A stretch of DNA of 64,000 nt, taken from the NCBI GenBank assembly GCA_963920575.1, contig OY986970.1, forward strand, positions 22,017,274-22,081,273, in the 5' to 3' direction. The stretch is from Narthecium ossifragum. Taxonomy: Eukaryota; Streptophyta; Magnoliopsida; Dioscoreales; Nartheciaceae. Below the pieces are notes generated by a model. The model searched no databases and was not told where the DNA came from. It saw only the letters and a program-made list of their open reading frames with translations. Every line of letters starts with the position of its first letter. Positions within the stretch are counted from its first letter, which is position 1. Positions 10,880-21,045 of this stretch are shown in pieces. The position numbers were made by a program, and so were the translations under genes.

Positions 10880-11614
10880 TTCTAGCTTTTCAATTCAATC
10901 GTAGATGTACTGATAGATTATGGAGCGTCGCACTCTTTCATAGTTAGTGAGTGTGCGGCATCACTAGGGCTAGAGACAGAACCACTTGGGGTTACACTAC
11001 ACCTAAACACACCGGTAAGCGGAGGAGCTCGAGTTGAGCAGATTTGCCGGTCTTTTGAGTTGGAGGTCAAGGTTCTCCATGTTCTTCTAGACCTTCATGT
11101 GCTAGACATGGTCAGGTTTGACGTGATTCACGGTATGGATTGGCTGACATCATACCGAGCCGTTATCGACTGTGGTCGTCGCAAGGTGACTGCTTGGACA
11201 ACTAACGACACTTGTTGTTTTTTGTTGGGGGATCGCCAGTCGGCCGTTTCCCTTGCTTGTTGCTATTTTCCTAGGAGTAAGGGCCAGTTGTCAACTTTAC
11301 TGATGCGCCTTTCCTTGTTCATTGCAGAGGTTAGTCGAGAGAGTAGTCTTCCTAGAGTAGTTTGCAAGTTTGTAGACGTCTTCCCAGATGAGCTACTAGG
11401 TCTTCCTCCTTTGAAAGTCATTGACTTTGAGATAGATCTTGTACTAGGCACCGGTCTAATTTCGTTGCCAGCTTTCAGGATGATACTAGCAGAGCTGAGG
11501 GAGTTGAGTATTCAACTGGATGAGTTGATTGGTCGAGGTTTCATTCGTCACCGTCGGAAGCACTTGTATTGTTTGCAAAGAAGGACGGGATGGTACACTT
11601 CATCTTTGCATTGA
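10880..11614 (+). pseudogene. Element C protease and start of reverse transcriptase
   Basis: The frame shows a retropepsin with VLIDYGASHSF at about 10905-10940, where the residue after the catalytic Asp is Tyr rather than the usual Ser or Thr, followed by the flap and second half (LGLETEPLGVTLHL, FDVIHGMDWLTSYRAVIDC). It then runs into the RT thumb-side start ([41 protein letters not shown]) and breaks by frameshift at about 11560, before the first RT catalytic region. The next frame continues at 11615. Protease would mature the gag-pol polyprotein; the Tyr change suggests it is inactive. Confidence 0.8.
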
Positions 11615-12512
11615 TTTCAAGAAGCTGAACAGTGTGACTGTGAAGAACAAGTATCATATGCCCAGGATAGTTGACTTGTTCGACTAGCTCCGACGTTCGT
11701 TGGTCTTTTCAAAGATCGACCTTCATACATCCGACCACTAGCTAAGCATTCGGGATTACAACATCCCAAAGACAGCTTTCTGTACGAGGTATAGGTTGTA
11801 TGAGTTCGCAGTGATGCCGTTCGATCTGACGAACGCACCAGCAACCATCATGGATCCGATGCAGAACATCTTCCGACCATATCTGAATCAGTTCATTGTG
11901 GTGTTCATCGATGACATCCTGATCTACTCACGCACAGAGGAGGAGTATGAGCAGCATCTGAGGACAATGTTGCAGTTACTGAGCAAGCATAATCTATATG
12001 TCAAGGCCTCCAAGTGCGAGTTTTGGCTCCTAAAAGTGAAGTTTCTGGGGCATGTGGTGTCAACAGCAGGCATTTCAATGGATCCAGCCAAGGTCGAGGT
12101 AGTGCTATAGTGGTAGAGACCAAAGATAGTGTTCAAGGTCCGCAGTTTCATAGGCTTGGTAGGATACTACCGGAGGTTTGTCCAAGACTTCTCCAGAGTG
12201 GTGGGGCCTTTGACCAGATTGACCCAAAAGGTGGTCCCATTTGTTTGGGACGAAGCTTGCGAGTAGCCCTTCGTACAGCTACAAACCAGATTGACCAGTG
12301 CACCCATTCTGATAGTACTAGAGCGAGGCGTCGGTTACAACGTTTACTGCGATACCAGCGGAGAGGGTTTAGGCTGTGTGCTAATGTAGGAGGGCCATGT
12401 CGTGGCTTATGGTTCTAGGCAGCTGAAGACCCATGTGAGGAACTATCTCGTCCATGATTTAGAGCTGGCAGGAGTTGTCTTTGTTCTGAAGACATGACAG
12501 CACTACCTCTAC
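11615..12512 (+). pseudogene. Element C reverse transcriptase core and start of RNase H
   Basis: The frame carries [17 protein letters not shown] in pieces, then an intact stretch at 11796-12110 with [17 protein letters not shown] and the catalytic FIDD box ([12 protein letters not shown]) at 11903-11914, followed by SKCEFWL and [15 protein letters not shown] stop at 12108 and frameshifts precede the connection region (SFIGLVGYYRRFVQDFSRV), and the RNase H start is degenerate up to the insertion site of a solo LTR at 12513. The FIDD aspartates are intact although the gene is broken. Confidence 0.85.
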
Positions 12513-12789
12513 TGTGAGGACCTGTCGCTCTACTCCTAGGTCGACCGACTGGGTCTGGCCCGTGGCTCGCTTGCTTGTTTCGCGTCGAGCACGCGATTTG
12601 GTGGATCCTATTGTTTCTTGGCCACAAGGGCAATTTGGTAAATTATGCCTTGTCGGTTTGTTTCACACTCGCGTGTGCACACACTGACCATGTTTGTGGT
12701 AATGTTTGTTTAGAACGACTAGTTGGACCCGGAATCGAAAGATCCGAGCTTGGGCTTGTGTTCTAGCCCAAGTTTAGCTTTCTGCACCA

Positions 12790-12900
12790 AAATGATCGAT
12801 CATTCCTTGCTAGAAGGATCGATCATTTAGTGCCAGGATGTCAAACTGCATCGTCATGAAGGATCGATCATTCTTGAGGAATGATCATTCATTCATAAAT
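12790..12900. repeat. GATCGATC cluster upstream of the TATA box, family-X LTR
   Basis: Copies at about 12791, 12817 and 12863 form paired units such as atgatcgatcattcc … ggatcgatcattt. The cluster ends just before the TATA box at 12914. Confidence 0.8.
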
Positions 12901-12913
12901 CGGTTCATCCATC

Positions 12914-12920
12914 TATAAAA
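12914..12920 (+). promoter_or_regulatory. TATA box of the family-X LTR
   Basis: TATAAAA in catctataaaatggatg. The equivalent position in the X LTR at 59061-61368 is TATAAA at 59516-59521 with the same spacing to the ctttggaaatccg-type leader, so this is the likely U3/R promoter element. Confidence 0.6.
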
Positions 12921-13259
12921 TGGATGCAACCGCATTCTTTAATCTCTTTTGAAATCCGCCGTTCCTCAGCTCAAATCCGGCTGGATTTCGAAAAGGTTGA
13001 GGGCGATCTTTGGCTCAGCAGCTGGGATTGAGGCTGCTCTAGTCTAGGTAGGGATGGTACCTACTTGTCTTCCCAGTTTTTGTGAGTTTTGAGCTTGCCT
13101 GTAATTTGTTTGAGAAGATCTTGTTGCATGGTTGTTGGTTTTCAGTGCAAGTACCGGTTTTGGACTCGTTTTCCTTCGTACTACCATATCCCAAGGTTTT
13201 GTGGGATTTGGTAGAGCTTTCTGACGATATTTCTTGCCGGCCGGTCACCGGAGAACCCA

Positions 13260-13505
13260 AAGGGATCGATCATTCTTGAGAAATGATCGATCACTCTGGG
13301 TTGGTCATGCCTAGCCCAAGCATGATCGATCATCTGGTGGAGATGATTGATCATTTCCTTGGCTGACATGGATGATGTCTCTGTCGTGAGGATGATTGAT
13401 CCTTTCGGAGGAAGGATCGATCACCTACCTTGGGCTTGAGAGAGACAGAACCTTCCCATCACTAGGAAGATCGATCATTTCCCTTGGAAATGATCGATCC
13501 TTTGT
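13260..13505. repeat. GATCGATC hairpin cluster downstream of the TATA box
   Basis: Five or more inverted pairs occur here. The best is gatcgatcatttcc-ctt-ggaaatgatcgatc at 13470-13500, a perfect 14-bp stem with a 3-nt loop; another is at 13264-13291. Being downstream of the TATA box they should be in the LTR transcript and could fold in RNA. Confidence 0.85.
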
Positions 13506-14814
13506 GTGACATGGAGGTGTTTTCTATGACTTTTGCTCGCGGAGCTTCGTATGTACTGGTATTCTTTATAGCTTTATACCTTGTGCATATGTTTAAGCAT
13601 GTTAGCTCCATAGTGAGAGGTAGTGGTGAACCGGGAGAGTGACGACTCCTGAGATGTGTATATAGCATGTTGTATTATTAGCGGTGTTTGCCGGGGTTGC
13701 TTCCCGTGAAATGCTGTTCTTTTGGGGACTGGCTGCAGTTGGTGGGGTTACCACTGTAGCAGTCCCTTGGCTTATTTACCTGTACATCACCTCGGGCCGG
13801 CAGGGTGCCGAGCCCGGACCATGTTTATTATTGTCACATCTGTTGCATGCTTATCTGCTTTCCTGCGTATGTTCATAGCTTGCATCTCATTGTGCATTAG
13901 TTGCATAAGGTTAGGGCGTGGGAGATATGTGGTATCGCCGTCCCAAGAGCTTGGAAGCTCGGATTAGCCTTAGGACTGTTGCTGGGTAGCTTGGTCAAGG
14001 TTTGAATGGTTGTGTTCAGTCGAATTCGATGATAGGCCTATATGACATGAACACTTGTTGATCGATGATTTAGAGGTCGTGTCGGCCTCCAGCCGGGTTC
14101 TAAGGTGTAGCCGGTGTCCGGTTTTCTTGTCTTTTGAGTAGAGGGTGTGCCTACTCAACGATGTTGTCTTCCCGCCTAGCAATGCTGGTTTACTGCTTGT
14201 GAGATGGCAGTGTTGGTTTCCTGCCTCGCTGAGGGTAACCCAGTATGTGACAAGTTTGGCTGGAAAACTATGACTGAGGCCCCTTAGGGACACGCGGTGG
14301 GGTTATGGGGCCCCTGTGTATACCCAGGCCTCGCTAGAGAGCGACACTATTGCGTTTCCCTCTTCCTTCTGTGAATCGTAGTGTACTTTCCCTGCTGAGC
14401 TTAGTTGCTCATTCCTTCCTGGGCTACGTTTTGCAGGTGCAAGCATTAGCTCCTCTTCGGTGGCCCCTACCGGGTAGTTGGTTGGCGGCGCGGCGGCGCC
14501 TGGCGGAGTTTGAGGAGCGGTGATCTTTCTGTCTTTAGAACCCCCGTATAGTTAGCCTTCTATGGGAGTGTATAAATGTTTGTAACCTTATTTCCCATCT
14601 TCGAGGTTTTATAGACTTGTATCACTTTGCATTTGTAATCTTTAGTCTTGAAGTTTCTGTTCATTTTAGAATTGTTCATTGAGGGTGTTTAATGAATGCT
14701 TAGGGAAACCAATAGACTAGAGGGAATCATCGCCAAAATTTACGTACTTAGTTAGGTTCCGGTTCACGTTCCCCGGCCCGGTTGGGCTTTCGCGGGTCAG
14801 GGCACGACATCTAC

Positions 14815-15173
14815 GGTCAGAGATTCCAGGTGTATTCATATCACAAGAGTTTGATGCACGTTTTCACCCAATGTGACCTCAACCTCAGGATACACCAGTG
14901 CATTGAGCTATTAGAGGACTACGTCTTCCAGTTGCATTACCACCATGGTAAAGTAATTATCATATCTAATGCACTGAGCAGACAGTGGCAAATGATGGAG
15001 ACAATGAGTCGGTTTGGGTTAGACTTTGAGGACCAAGCATCATGCTGCTTTCTCTTTGTTGTTCGCAGCATTCATGTTCTTCTGGCGAGGATGATAGAGG
15101 TCCAGAGTAGAGATCCAGAGCTCGTGAAGATCCATGCTGCGGTCGGTACCAAGCATGTTATTGAGGGCTAGAC
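14815..15173 (+). pseudogene. Element C: RNase H C-terminus and RNase H-integrase linker
   Basis: Continues after the solo LTR: FQVYSYHKSLMHVFTQ (the usual motif is TDHKSLKYLFTQ, so the catalytic Asp of the DHK triplet is replaced by Tyr), DLNLRIHQCIELLEDYVFQLHY, HHGKVIIISNALSR. It ends with tag at about 15170, before the integrase zinc-finger region. The motif order and the phrase LLEDYVFQLHYHHGK are standard for Ty3/gypsy chromoviruses. Confidence 0.8.
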
Positions 15174-16060
15174 GGTTTCAACAGATGGTGATCTACACTT
15201 CAGCGGCACTGTTGCAGTCCCAGCGGACCCAGCGTTGAGAGAGGACATCCTTTGTGAGTTCCATCACTCCAGTGTTGAGAGAGGACATCCTTTGCTGTTT
15301 ATCCCGGGAGCATCAAACTATATCATGATCTATGTCGACAGTTTTGGTGGTGCAGGATGAAGAGATATGTTACAGAGTTCATTGCTAGATGCCTCACCTA
15401 TCAGAAGGTGAAGGCGAAGCACAGACGGACGCCATGCTTACTACAACCACTTCCAATGCCAGAGTGGAAGTGGGAGCACATCGCAATGAACTTCGTCACG
15501 GGGCTACCAATGACACCCAAAGGGAATGACGTCATTTGGGTCATTGTTGATAAATTGACCAAATCGGCTCATTTCCTTGCCATGAGAGCCATTGATGCAG
15601 TTTTCAGACTGAGCCAGAGGTACATTGCCAAGCTAGTCAAACTACACGGCATCCCAGTCTCCATTGTGCCAGATCAAGACCCTAGATTCACCGGCTGATT
15701 TTGGAACAGTTTTCAGAATTCTTTGGGGACAGCGTTGGCTTTCAGCACGGCATTTCATCCTCAAAGGGAGGGGCAGTCAGAGCAAACGATTCAAATCTTG
15801 TAGGACAGGCTCAAAGTGTGTGTACTTGACGCTGGAGGCACTTGGGAGCAGCATGTACCACTGGTTGAGTTTGGCTACAACAAGAGCTATCAGTCCAGCT
15901 TGGGCTTTGCACCCTTTGAGGCGTTGTACGGCAGGACTTGGTGCTCACCAGTGTATTGGACGGAGGTTGGTGTGGCCTCCCTTACACGTCCAGAGATCAT
16001 CAGGCAGTTATCAGAGAGGTTGGGTTAGATCAGACAGAGACTCCTCACGACGCAGAGCAG
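15174..16060 (+). pseudogene. Element C integrase
   Basis: Contains a degraded HHCC zinc region (HHSSVERGHP … RYVTEFIARCLTYQKVKAKH, with the first Cys of CxxC kept and the second replaced), and the core (WKWEHIAMNFVTGLP, VIVDKLTKSAHFLAMR, VSIVPDQDPRFTG). The first catalytic Asp of the DDE triad is Asn: aac at 15489-15491 in MNFVTGLP. A frameshift at about 15700 moves the rest to another frame (ALAFSTAFHPQREGQSEQTIQ with the Glu, then WEQHVPLVEFGYNKSYQSSLGFAPFEALYGR). It would have joined cDNA to the target. Both the Asp-to-Asn change (a G-to-A transition) and the frameshift disable it. Confidence 0.85.
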
Positions 16061-16577
16061 GCAGAAGAGTTATACAGATCAGAGACGATGACCCTTGGAG
16101 TTCACAGTTGGCGACATGGTGCTGCTAAAGGTTTCTCCGCGCATAAGATCAGTCAAATTTGGCAGTAAGGGCAAGCTAGCATCGAGGTTCATGTGCCCTT
16201 TTGAGATTGTCAGACGCGTTGGAGAGGTCGTCTACCAATTGGCTCTACCTCCACACATGTCATCAGTCCATCCCACCTTCCACGTGTCGATGCTGAGGAA
16301 GTACATTCCAGATCCATCACATGTGATCAGACATCACGACGTCGTACTTGAGGAGGATGCCACATACATAGAGCAACCAGTGCAGATAGGAGACCGGAGG
16401 GATCAGATACTAAGAGGCAAGACTCTTCCTTTGGTGATGGTTCGATGGGTACACAGAGGAGTCGAGGAGCTGACATGGGAGCGAGAGGATCACATACGTC
16501 GGGAGTACCCTAGGTTGTTCCTTCCACTAGGTAGAGTTCTTGTTGTGGGCATTGGTGCCTATAGGCGTCATTTGTAG
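16061..16577 (+). pseudogene. Element C integrase C-terminus with chromodomain
   Basis: A 160-codon frame from 16095 holds the integrase GPY/F-like part (FTVGDMVLLKVSP, KLASRFMCPFEIVRRVG, YQLALPPHMSSVHPTFHVSML) and then a chromodomain-like end (IEQPVQIGDRRDQILRGKTL, VMVRWVHRGVEELTWERED, IRREYPRLF). The chromodomain shape (aromatic WVH … ELTWE) is the group-II type found in Tekay/Del elements, thought to steer integration to particular chromatin. This last frame is open to its stop at 16575. Confidence 0.8.
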
Positions 16578-16629
16578 CCTTGTTTGTGCAGGTAGGCCTA
16601 GGATGTTCTTTCTCTCCGGCCCTACCCTT

Positions 16630-16668
16630 ATTGAATTTCGGGATGAAATTCTTTTAAGGATGATAGGT
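16630..16668 (+). other. 3' internal end of element C with polypurine tract
   Basis: The stretch gaatttcgggatgaaattc, then ttttaaggatgatagg, directly precedes the 3' LTR. The same aaatttcgggacgag … tttaaggg block precedes the family-X LTR at 59061, which supports a common Tekay-like origin for C and X. It would prime plus-strand cDNA synthesis. Confidence 0.65.
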
Positions 16669-17512
16669 TGTCGGGTGTGATCGGTCGATCGCATGGTTGT
16701 TTTTGGACCCAAAGGGCAATTTGGTAAAATTATGCCTTGTCAGTCGGTTACACACCCACGTAGTGCACACATGGCCTTGAATTGATACATGTGATTGATT
16801 AGACCCTTATGTGCACTTTCGATCGTAAAATCGGAGCTCGATCGGGGAAGACCGAAACAGGCGGCTGAGATTAATCTCAGCTTTACTATATTAACCCCTT
16901 TTCCCCTCTTTCCTTCTCTCTTTCTCTCTTTCTCTATTTCTCTCTTGCTCTTCTGTTCCTCTCTCGACTAGAGAACTTCGGTCGGCGATCCCAGCGGTTT
17001 GGAGACGGCGACGGCAAGGGGAAAGACCGATCTAGGCCACCCTAGGTTGGATTAACAAGGATTAGGAGAGGATTCACTCATTTAAGGTATGGATCCTACC
17101 CTAAAATCATTGTTTAGGCTAAATTTGGGTGGTTAGTCGATGCATTTAGGAGAGGATTCCTCTAGCTTACTTCTCTAAGCTTAATGTTCACCTTATCTAA
17201 GTTTCATATGATTTGGAAGTGATTTGATTAGGTTTTAACCATCCTTTTTCTTCGAATTCTCTGATTTGTCTCTCTATATTAAAGCCAGTCCGTTTATGCT
17301 CGAATGTTGTGTTAATTCATATTTTTCAGGTTTATATACCATTTATGACTGTGTCGAAACAGAGCGTTGAGTTAAAATTGGGAAATTCAGTGGAATATTG
17401 ATAATATTGATATGCAATTGATTTGATTCTTGGATATGTTGATCTTAGTCTTTGTTAGGACTGATCGGGAGGTTTTGGTTTTAATTTGAAACGTTTTCAA
17501 AGTATTTATGGT

Positions 17513-17712
17513 NNNNNNNNNNNNNNNNNNNNNNNNNNNNNNNNNNNNNNNNNNNNNNNNNNNNNNNNNNNNNNNNNNNNNNNNNNNNNNNNNNNNNNNN
17601 NNNNNNNNNNNNNNNNNNNNNNNNNNNNNNNNNNNNNNNNNNNNNNNNNNNNNNNNNNNNNNNNNNNNNNNNNNNNNNNNNNNNNNNNNNNNNNNNNNNN
17701 NNNNNNNNNNNN
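17513..17712. other. Assembly gap of 200 N
   Basis: Exactly 200 consecutive N. The round number suggests a placeholder rather than a measured size. It lies in the 3' LTR of element C. Translated frames running through the N are artefacts. Confidence 0.98.
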
Positions 17713-18524
17713 GATATTGTTGTATTCTCTGGATGCGAGCCGTTGGCTCTATCTAACTCTATGACTGAGACTGATTATAGGTGTATAGTGACAACTAAGC
17801 TAGATGTTTGTATAGGTGTATGCATTAGAGGCATTTAAGGTTAGGTGTGGACGATGGGTCGATCGCCGATCTGAGGACTCGGGCAATTCGGATCTAACTC
17901 TATAACTGAGGCTGAGTAGTAAGTTCTAGGGCACAATCGTATTATTGAGATTGTCTAGTTGGCTACAATTGTATTTTATTGAGGTTTAGAGGTCGTGTCG
18001 GAACTCCAAGACCAAGTGCTATGGATGGCTGTCGATATGTTCTTGACGTGGATCCCCAGGAATGGGAATCTTGCCTGGGTAAGGGTGATCCTATATGTTA
18101 TTGTTCCTTTGCCCCTTAGTAAGGTAACATGTTCCAGGGAGAGGTTTCATGATAGGAGCCCTTGGGTCATCAATGGGGTTATGAGACCCCTTAGCATACT
18201 TTAGAATTAGGAGTAGAAGCGACAATGTTGTTGTTTCCTCCTTTCAGTGTGACGTAGAGTAGTGCCCTACGGAACTTACTGCTCACTCCTACCCAGGCTG
18301 TGTTTTCCAGGTGCATGCGCTAGCTCTTCTTTTGTAGAACAAGTTGGAAAGGCCTTTGGCGGCGCTTCGATCTCTGGAGGTGTTTGAGGATCCTGGGGTC
18401 CAGTTTATATTAATAGACCGTATAAATGTATAATTTCCCTCTTTGAGGATTTTAAAATCTATATGTATACATGTATGTTCGAGGTTTGACTTGTATTTAT
18501 AAACATTTTTGTGTAGTTAAGCCC

Positions 18525-19960
18525 AAGGGCTGTGTGACAGGGTATGCCGGTGGTCAGTTCAGGAAAGGCCAATCACACCATATACAGCCCAGGCAACAAT
18601 GCCTACTAGATTACAACTCAAGCCTACAAGGTGCTAGTTACAACAAAGAGTCATCAGACCAAGAGGAGACAGCCAAACAATCGGCTAGGGAGTTGAACTC
18701 CCTCGGTATGTGTGCGAAGAAAACGCTTTGGAATTTAGCCACGATCCTCCAAACTGCTTGGAGAACCTCAACCAGGTCCCTGGGCTAGCAAAAACGACCA
18801 GAGGCGTAGCCAGTTCCCAGTAGTGAGTCGAATTCCAAAATGATTTTAACACTCCCACGGCGAAAAGCCTCCCGCAGTCTCCTTTCCATCGCCCATAGCT
18901 CGGCTTCAACAATGGAGTTAACCAGACACCGGCCCTTCCATGTCCAAACTACGGAGACTCCATCTGGAAAGAAGGCAGCTCCGAGCCTTGCAGCTCCACC
19001 ATGAACCGAGGCATCCGTCCGGAGGATTGGCATCGTCGAGGAGAAGGGAGGGGGGGAGGGGAGTTTGGGAAGGAAAGACAGGGAAAATTCTCTAACCTTG
19101 TGGGCTATCAAAAGGGCAAGCTTCTCGGGTGAGGTGCGTCGGTTGTTGAAGATGACATCGTTTCTTTGCTTCCAGATCCACCATAACGAGTACCCAACCA
19201 CTGTTTTGCATTCCCCAAGTCCCGATCTAGCCACTGCAATGAACAGCCGCCAGCAATCATCCACGGAGGTAGGCGCCCTCCAGCTTCGGCACACCCGGAC
19301 CCAAACATTGGCGGAGAATGGGCAGGTGAAGAAGAGGTGATCGAGGGTCTCGGCTTCTGACCCGCAGATGCAGCACAGTGGGTCAGGTGCACAACCCAGC
19401 AGCCAAAGAGCTTCTGAAGTCTGGATCTTGCCGTGAAACAATCTCCAGAGAAAGAATTTGATGTGCGGGCCAACCGGTGACTTCCAGCAGTTTAACCACC
19501 CCGCCGACCATGCTTCCCCTTGCCAGTTTCCCAAGCTGGCTGACAACCAGCTATTGATGGCCTTCGTAGTAATATTTCCATTACTCAAGAAGAAAGTCCA
19601 TAGTGGCTTATCTCTGAAGTTTGCATGCCCCAACTGGATCCCTCAACATGCAGTAGCTAAGTCTGGATGAAAAAACTGCTGCAACAGATCCTCCCTCCAC
19701 AGACCGGAGTCGTCTAGCAAGTCCCGAACAAGGAGGTTCGCCGGTCGAGAGGTAGAGAAAAGAGATGGGGAGAGGGATAAGGGGGAGTCAAGTAACCAGG
19801 GTCAAGTAGGACACTTACTTGTCCAGTCGAAGATGGTAACCATCTCAAACCCTCCTTCAGCTTCTTTGCAGCTCTGCGCATCCTCCTCCAATGTGAGGAT
19901 GCACCTCTTGGTATGTTTCCTGTCGTAGATTCCCTGTCCAGTAGTATTTCCCCCTACTTA
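18525..19960 (-). mobile_element. 5'-truncated L1-like LINE in the 3' LTR of element C
   Basis: The minus strand encodes only the end of LINE ORF2 (zinc-finger reverse-transcriptase region and RNase H), with about 260 bp of 3' sequence after the last recognised motif. Loss of the 5' end is usual for L1 insertions. I could not find a clear poly-A tail or target duplication; a short T run at 18506-18511 on the plus strand may mark the tail. Both borders are approximate. Confidence 0.65.
18785..19633 (-). pseudogene. LINE ORF2 C-terminus: zf-RVT and RNase H domains
   Basis: An open frame of 282 codons. Residues about 48-110 match the plant LINE zf-RVT region (GPHIKFFLWRLFHGKI, then CCICGSEAETLDHLFFTC, giving C-x2-C … H-x4-C). 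Residues about 203-272 match a type-I RNase H (LRTDASVHGGAARLGAAFF with Asp207, EAELWAMERRLREA with Glu, EFDSLL with Asp269). The reading extends upstream of the Met to about 19700 with stops, so this Met is not a true start. RNase H in plant LINEs removes RNA from the cDNA hybrid. It is recent enough to have kept this length without stops, but its promoter, endonuclease and RT are absent. Confidence 0.85.
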
Positions 19961-20201
19961 GTCTTTCCCAAATTTAGTTGGGTTCCAAACAAAGGCTTGT
20001 AGCTCGTTTTAGTCTCAGATGTATAAATTGAATTTACAATCTCTTGTAATTTGTAATCTGTAAGAATTACAGTTTTGACCCTAGCTTAAATTGTTCAAAT
20101 TAGTCGTAATATTTTTTACATAAATGCGCAAGAGATGAAGTAAACAGGTTTAGGTCTCTCACGTCCCGGTCTCGATGGATTTTCTGGGTTGGGGCATGAC
20201 A

Positions 20202-20312
20202 AATCCGATCAGTCAGTTTGGTCCCGATCGGTTGGTTTTGTCCCGATTAGTCAGTTTGGTCCCGATCAGTCGGTTTGGTCCCGATCAGTCGGTTTTGAAA
20301 CCGATCGATCAC
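20202..20312. repeat. 19-bp tandem repeat with GATC cores in the gag linker of B
   Basis: Five units of the type gatcagtcagtttggtccc are laid head to tail from 20208 to about 20300, ending in ccgatcgatcacc. Because the unit is 19 bp it shifts frame with each copy, and the gag reading (KPTDRDQTD) runs out within it. Confidence 0.75.
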
Positions 20313-21040
20313 CTAGGGTAGGGTCAGGTCGTGTGTCAACTTGCCTACCATTCCTTAGGGTCACTACAATTTGTGCACTTTCAAAGTTCGAGTTGTCTAT
20401 GTGATGCAAGGCCCTAGGATTGGTCACAGGTTGACTAGGCAAACGACCATCCTCTCTCTTAGACACTGTGTTAGCTAGTTTCCCTACTTGTGCCTCTTTA
20501 GATATGGATTGAACATGACAATTAAAATCGTTTCTTATCAATAATTGATTGTTTCTCATCAAAGCCATTTCACTCTTAAGCTCAACAACTCTACTCATTT
20601 CTGTGTTTAAAGCCAGGTCAGAGGGTGCTTGTGGAGGAGAAGGGTGAGATGCAGTTTGTTTGATATGTGCAAAATACCCTGGGTTTGGATTTGCAGGAGG
20701 TCTAGATGGGTACGTATTCGTGGGAGCACTGGAGGAATTATTCTACCCTTGGAAAATATCATACTGTTGATGTGATCTTCAACTAAAGTTAGGATGATTC
20801 CACTAACCTGGATTATACGCATTTGAATATGGATTATTCTAAAGTTTAGTGAACCCATATGTCGTGTTTGGTTGCTCCTAAACGAATTTAGGGAATGATG
20901 GAGCCAGGGGATAGTTAGTAATGTAATGTTCAAGGCCAGAGGCTAATGCATATGTCTAAGGTTGATCCTGAAACAGTAGAGATTCATATGATTGTCTCAT
21001 TTCCAGTTTATCAAACTTTTGATTAAGGAGGGCCATTTGT
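20207..21040 (-). pseudogene. Element B gag, middle portion
   Basis: Minus-strand frame 20598-20266 reads MSRVVELKSEMALMRNN … ANTVSKREDGRLPSQPVTNP, ALHHIDNSNFESAQIVVTLR, NGRQVDTRPDP; this aligns residue by residue with residues 200-290 of the gag-protease of element A (AKREEGHLPSQPVTNPRGQH, NFESAKAVVTLRSGK). The part 20607-21040 continues upstream in other frames (Pro/Asn-rich spacer and remains of the zinc knuckle), with several frameshifts. Element A is inserted at its upstream side at 21046. Confidence 0.8.
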
Positions 21041-21045
21041 GTAGT

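Larger units (their letters stand above)
12513..14809 (+). mobile_element. Family-X solo LTR nested in element C
   Basis: A 2297-bp block starts TGTGAGGACCTGTCGC, ends GGTCAGGGCACGACA, and has perfect duplications tctac at 12508-12512 and 14810-14814. Removing it joins the RNase H halves of C (…QHYLY / YGQRFQVYSYHKSL). Internal landmarks are ggtaaattatgccttgtc at 12638, a TATA box at 12914, and two GATCGATC clusters, one before and one after the TATA box. No internal region remains, so unequal recombination between LTRs is inferred. Open frames inside it are chance. Confidence 0.9.
9817..20201 (+). mobile_element. Element C: Tekay/Del-like chromovirus, decayed, with nested insertions
   Basis: Flanked by aatcc at 9812-9816 and 20202-20206 (5-bp target duplication) inside the gag of element B. 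Order: 45-bp remnant of the 5' LTR, initiator-Met primer site, gag, protease, RT, RNase H, integrase, chromodomain, and a 3' LTR ending ggggcatgaca. The order protease-RT-RNase H-integrase plus a C-terminal chromodomain identifies a Ty3/gypsy chromovirus, and the integrase and chromodomain wording fits Tekay/Del. A family-X solo LTR splits RNase H and a LINE splits the 3' LTR. Stops, frameshifts and catalytic substitutions show it cannot move. Confidence 0.85.
16669..20201 (+). mobile_element. 3' LTR of element C, containing an assembly gap and a LINE
   Basis: Starts TGTCGGGTGTGATCGG directly after the polypurine region and ends GGGGCATGACA at 20201, followed by the aatcc duplication. It includes gatcggtcgatcg at 16678, the ggtaaaattatgccttgtc block shared with family X, a CT-rich leader (16900-16965), the 200-N gap, and the minus-strand LINE. 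Without the LINE it is about 2.1 kb. The start is less certain than the end because the 5' LTR is lost. Confidence 0.65.

Noticed and set aside
12785..13505. CRISPR-like array of regularly spaced palindromes
   Set aside because: Spacing is irregular, units are inverted pairs, the flanks are not unique spacers, and the context is a plant LTR.
17486..17764. Open frames across the N gap
   Set aside because: They consist almost entirely of unknown bases.
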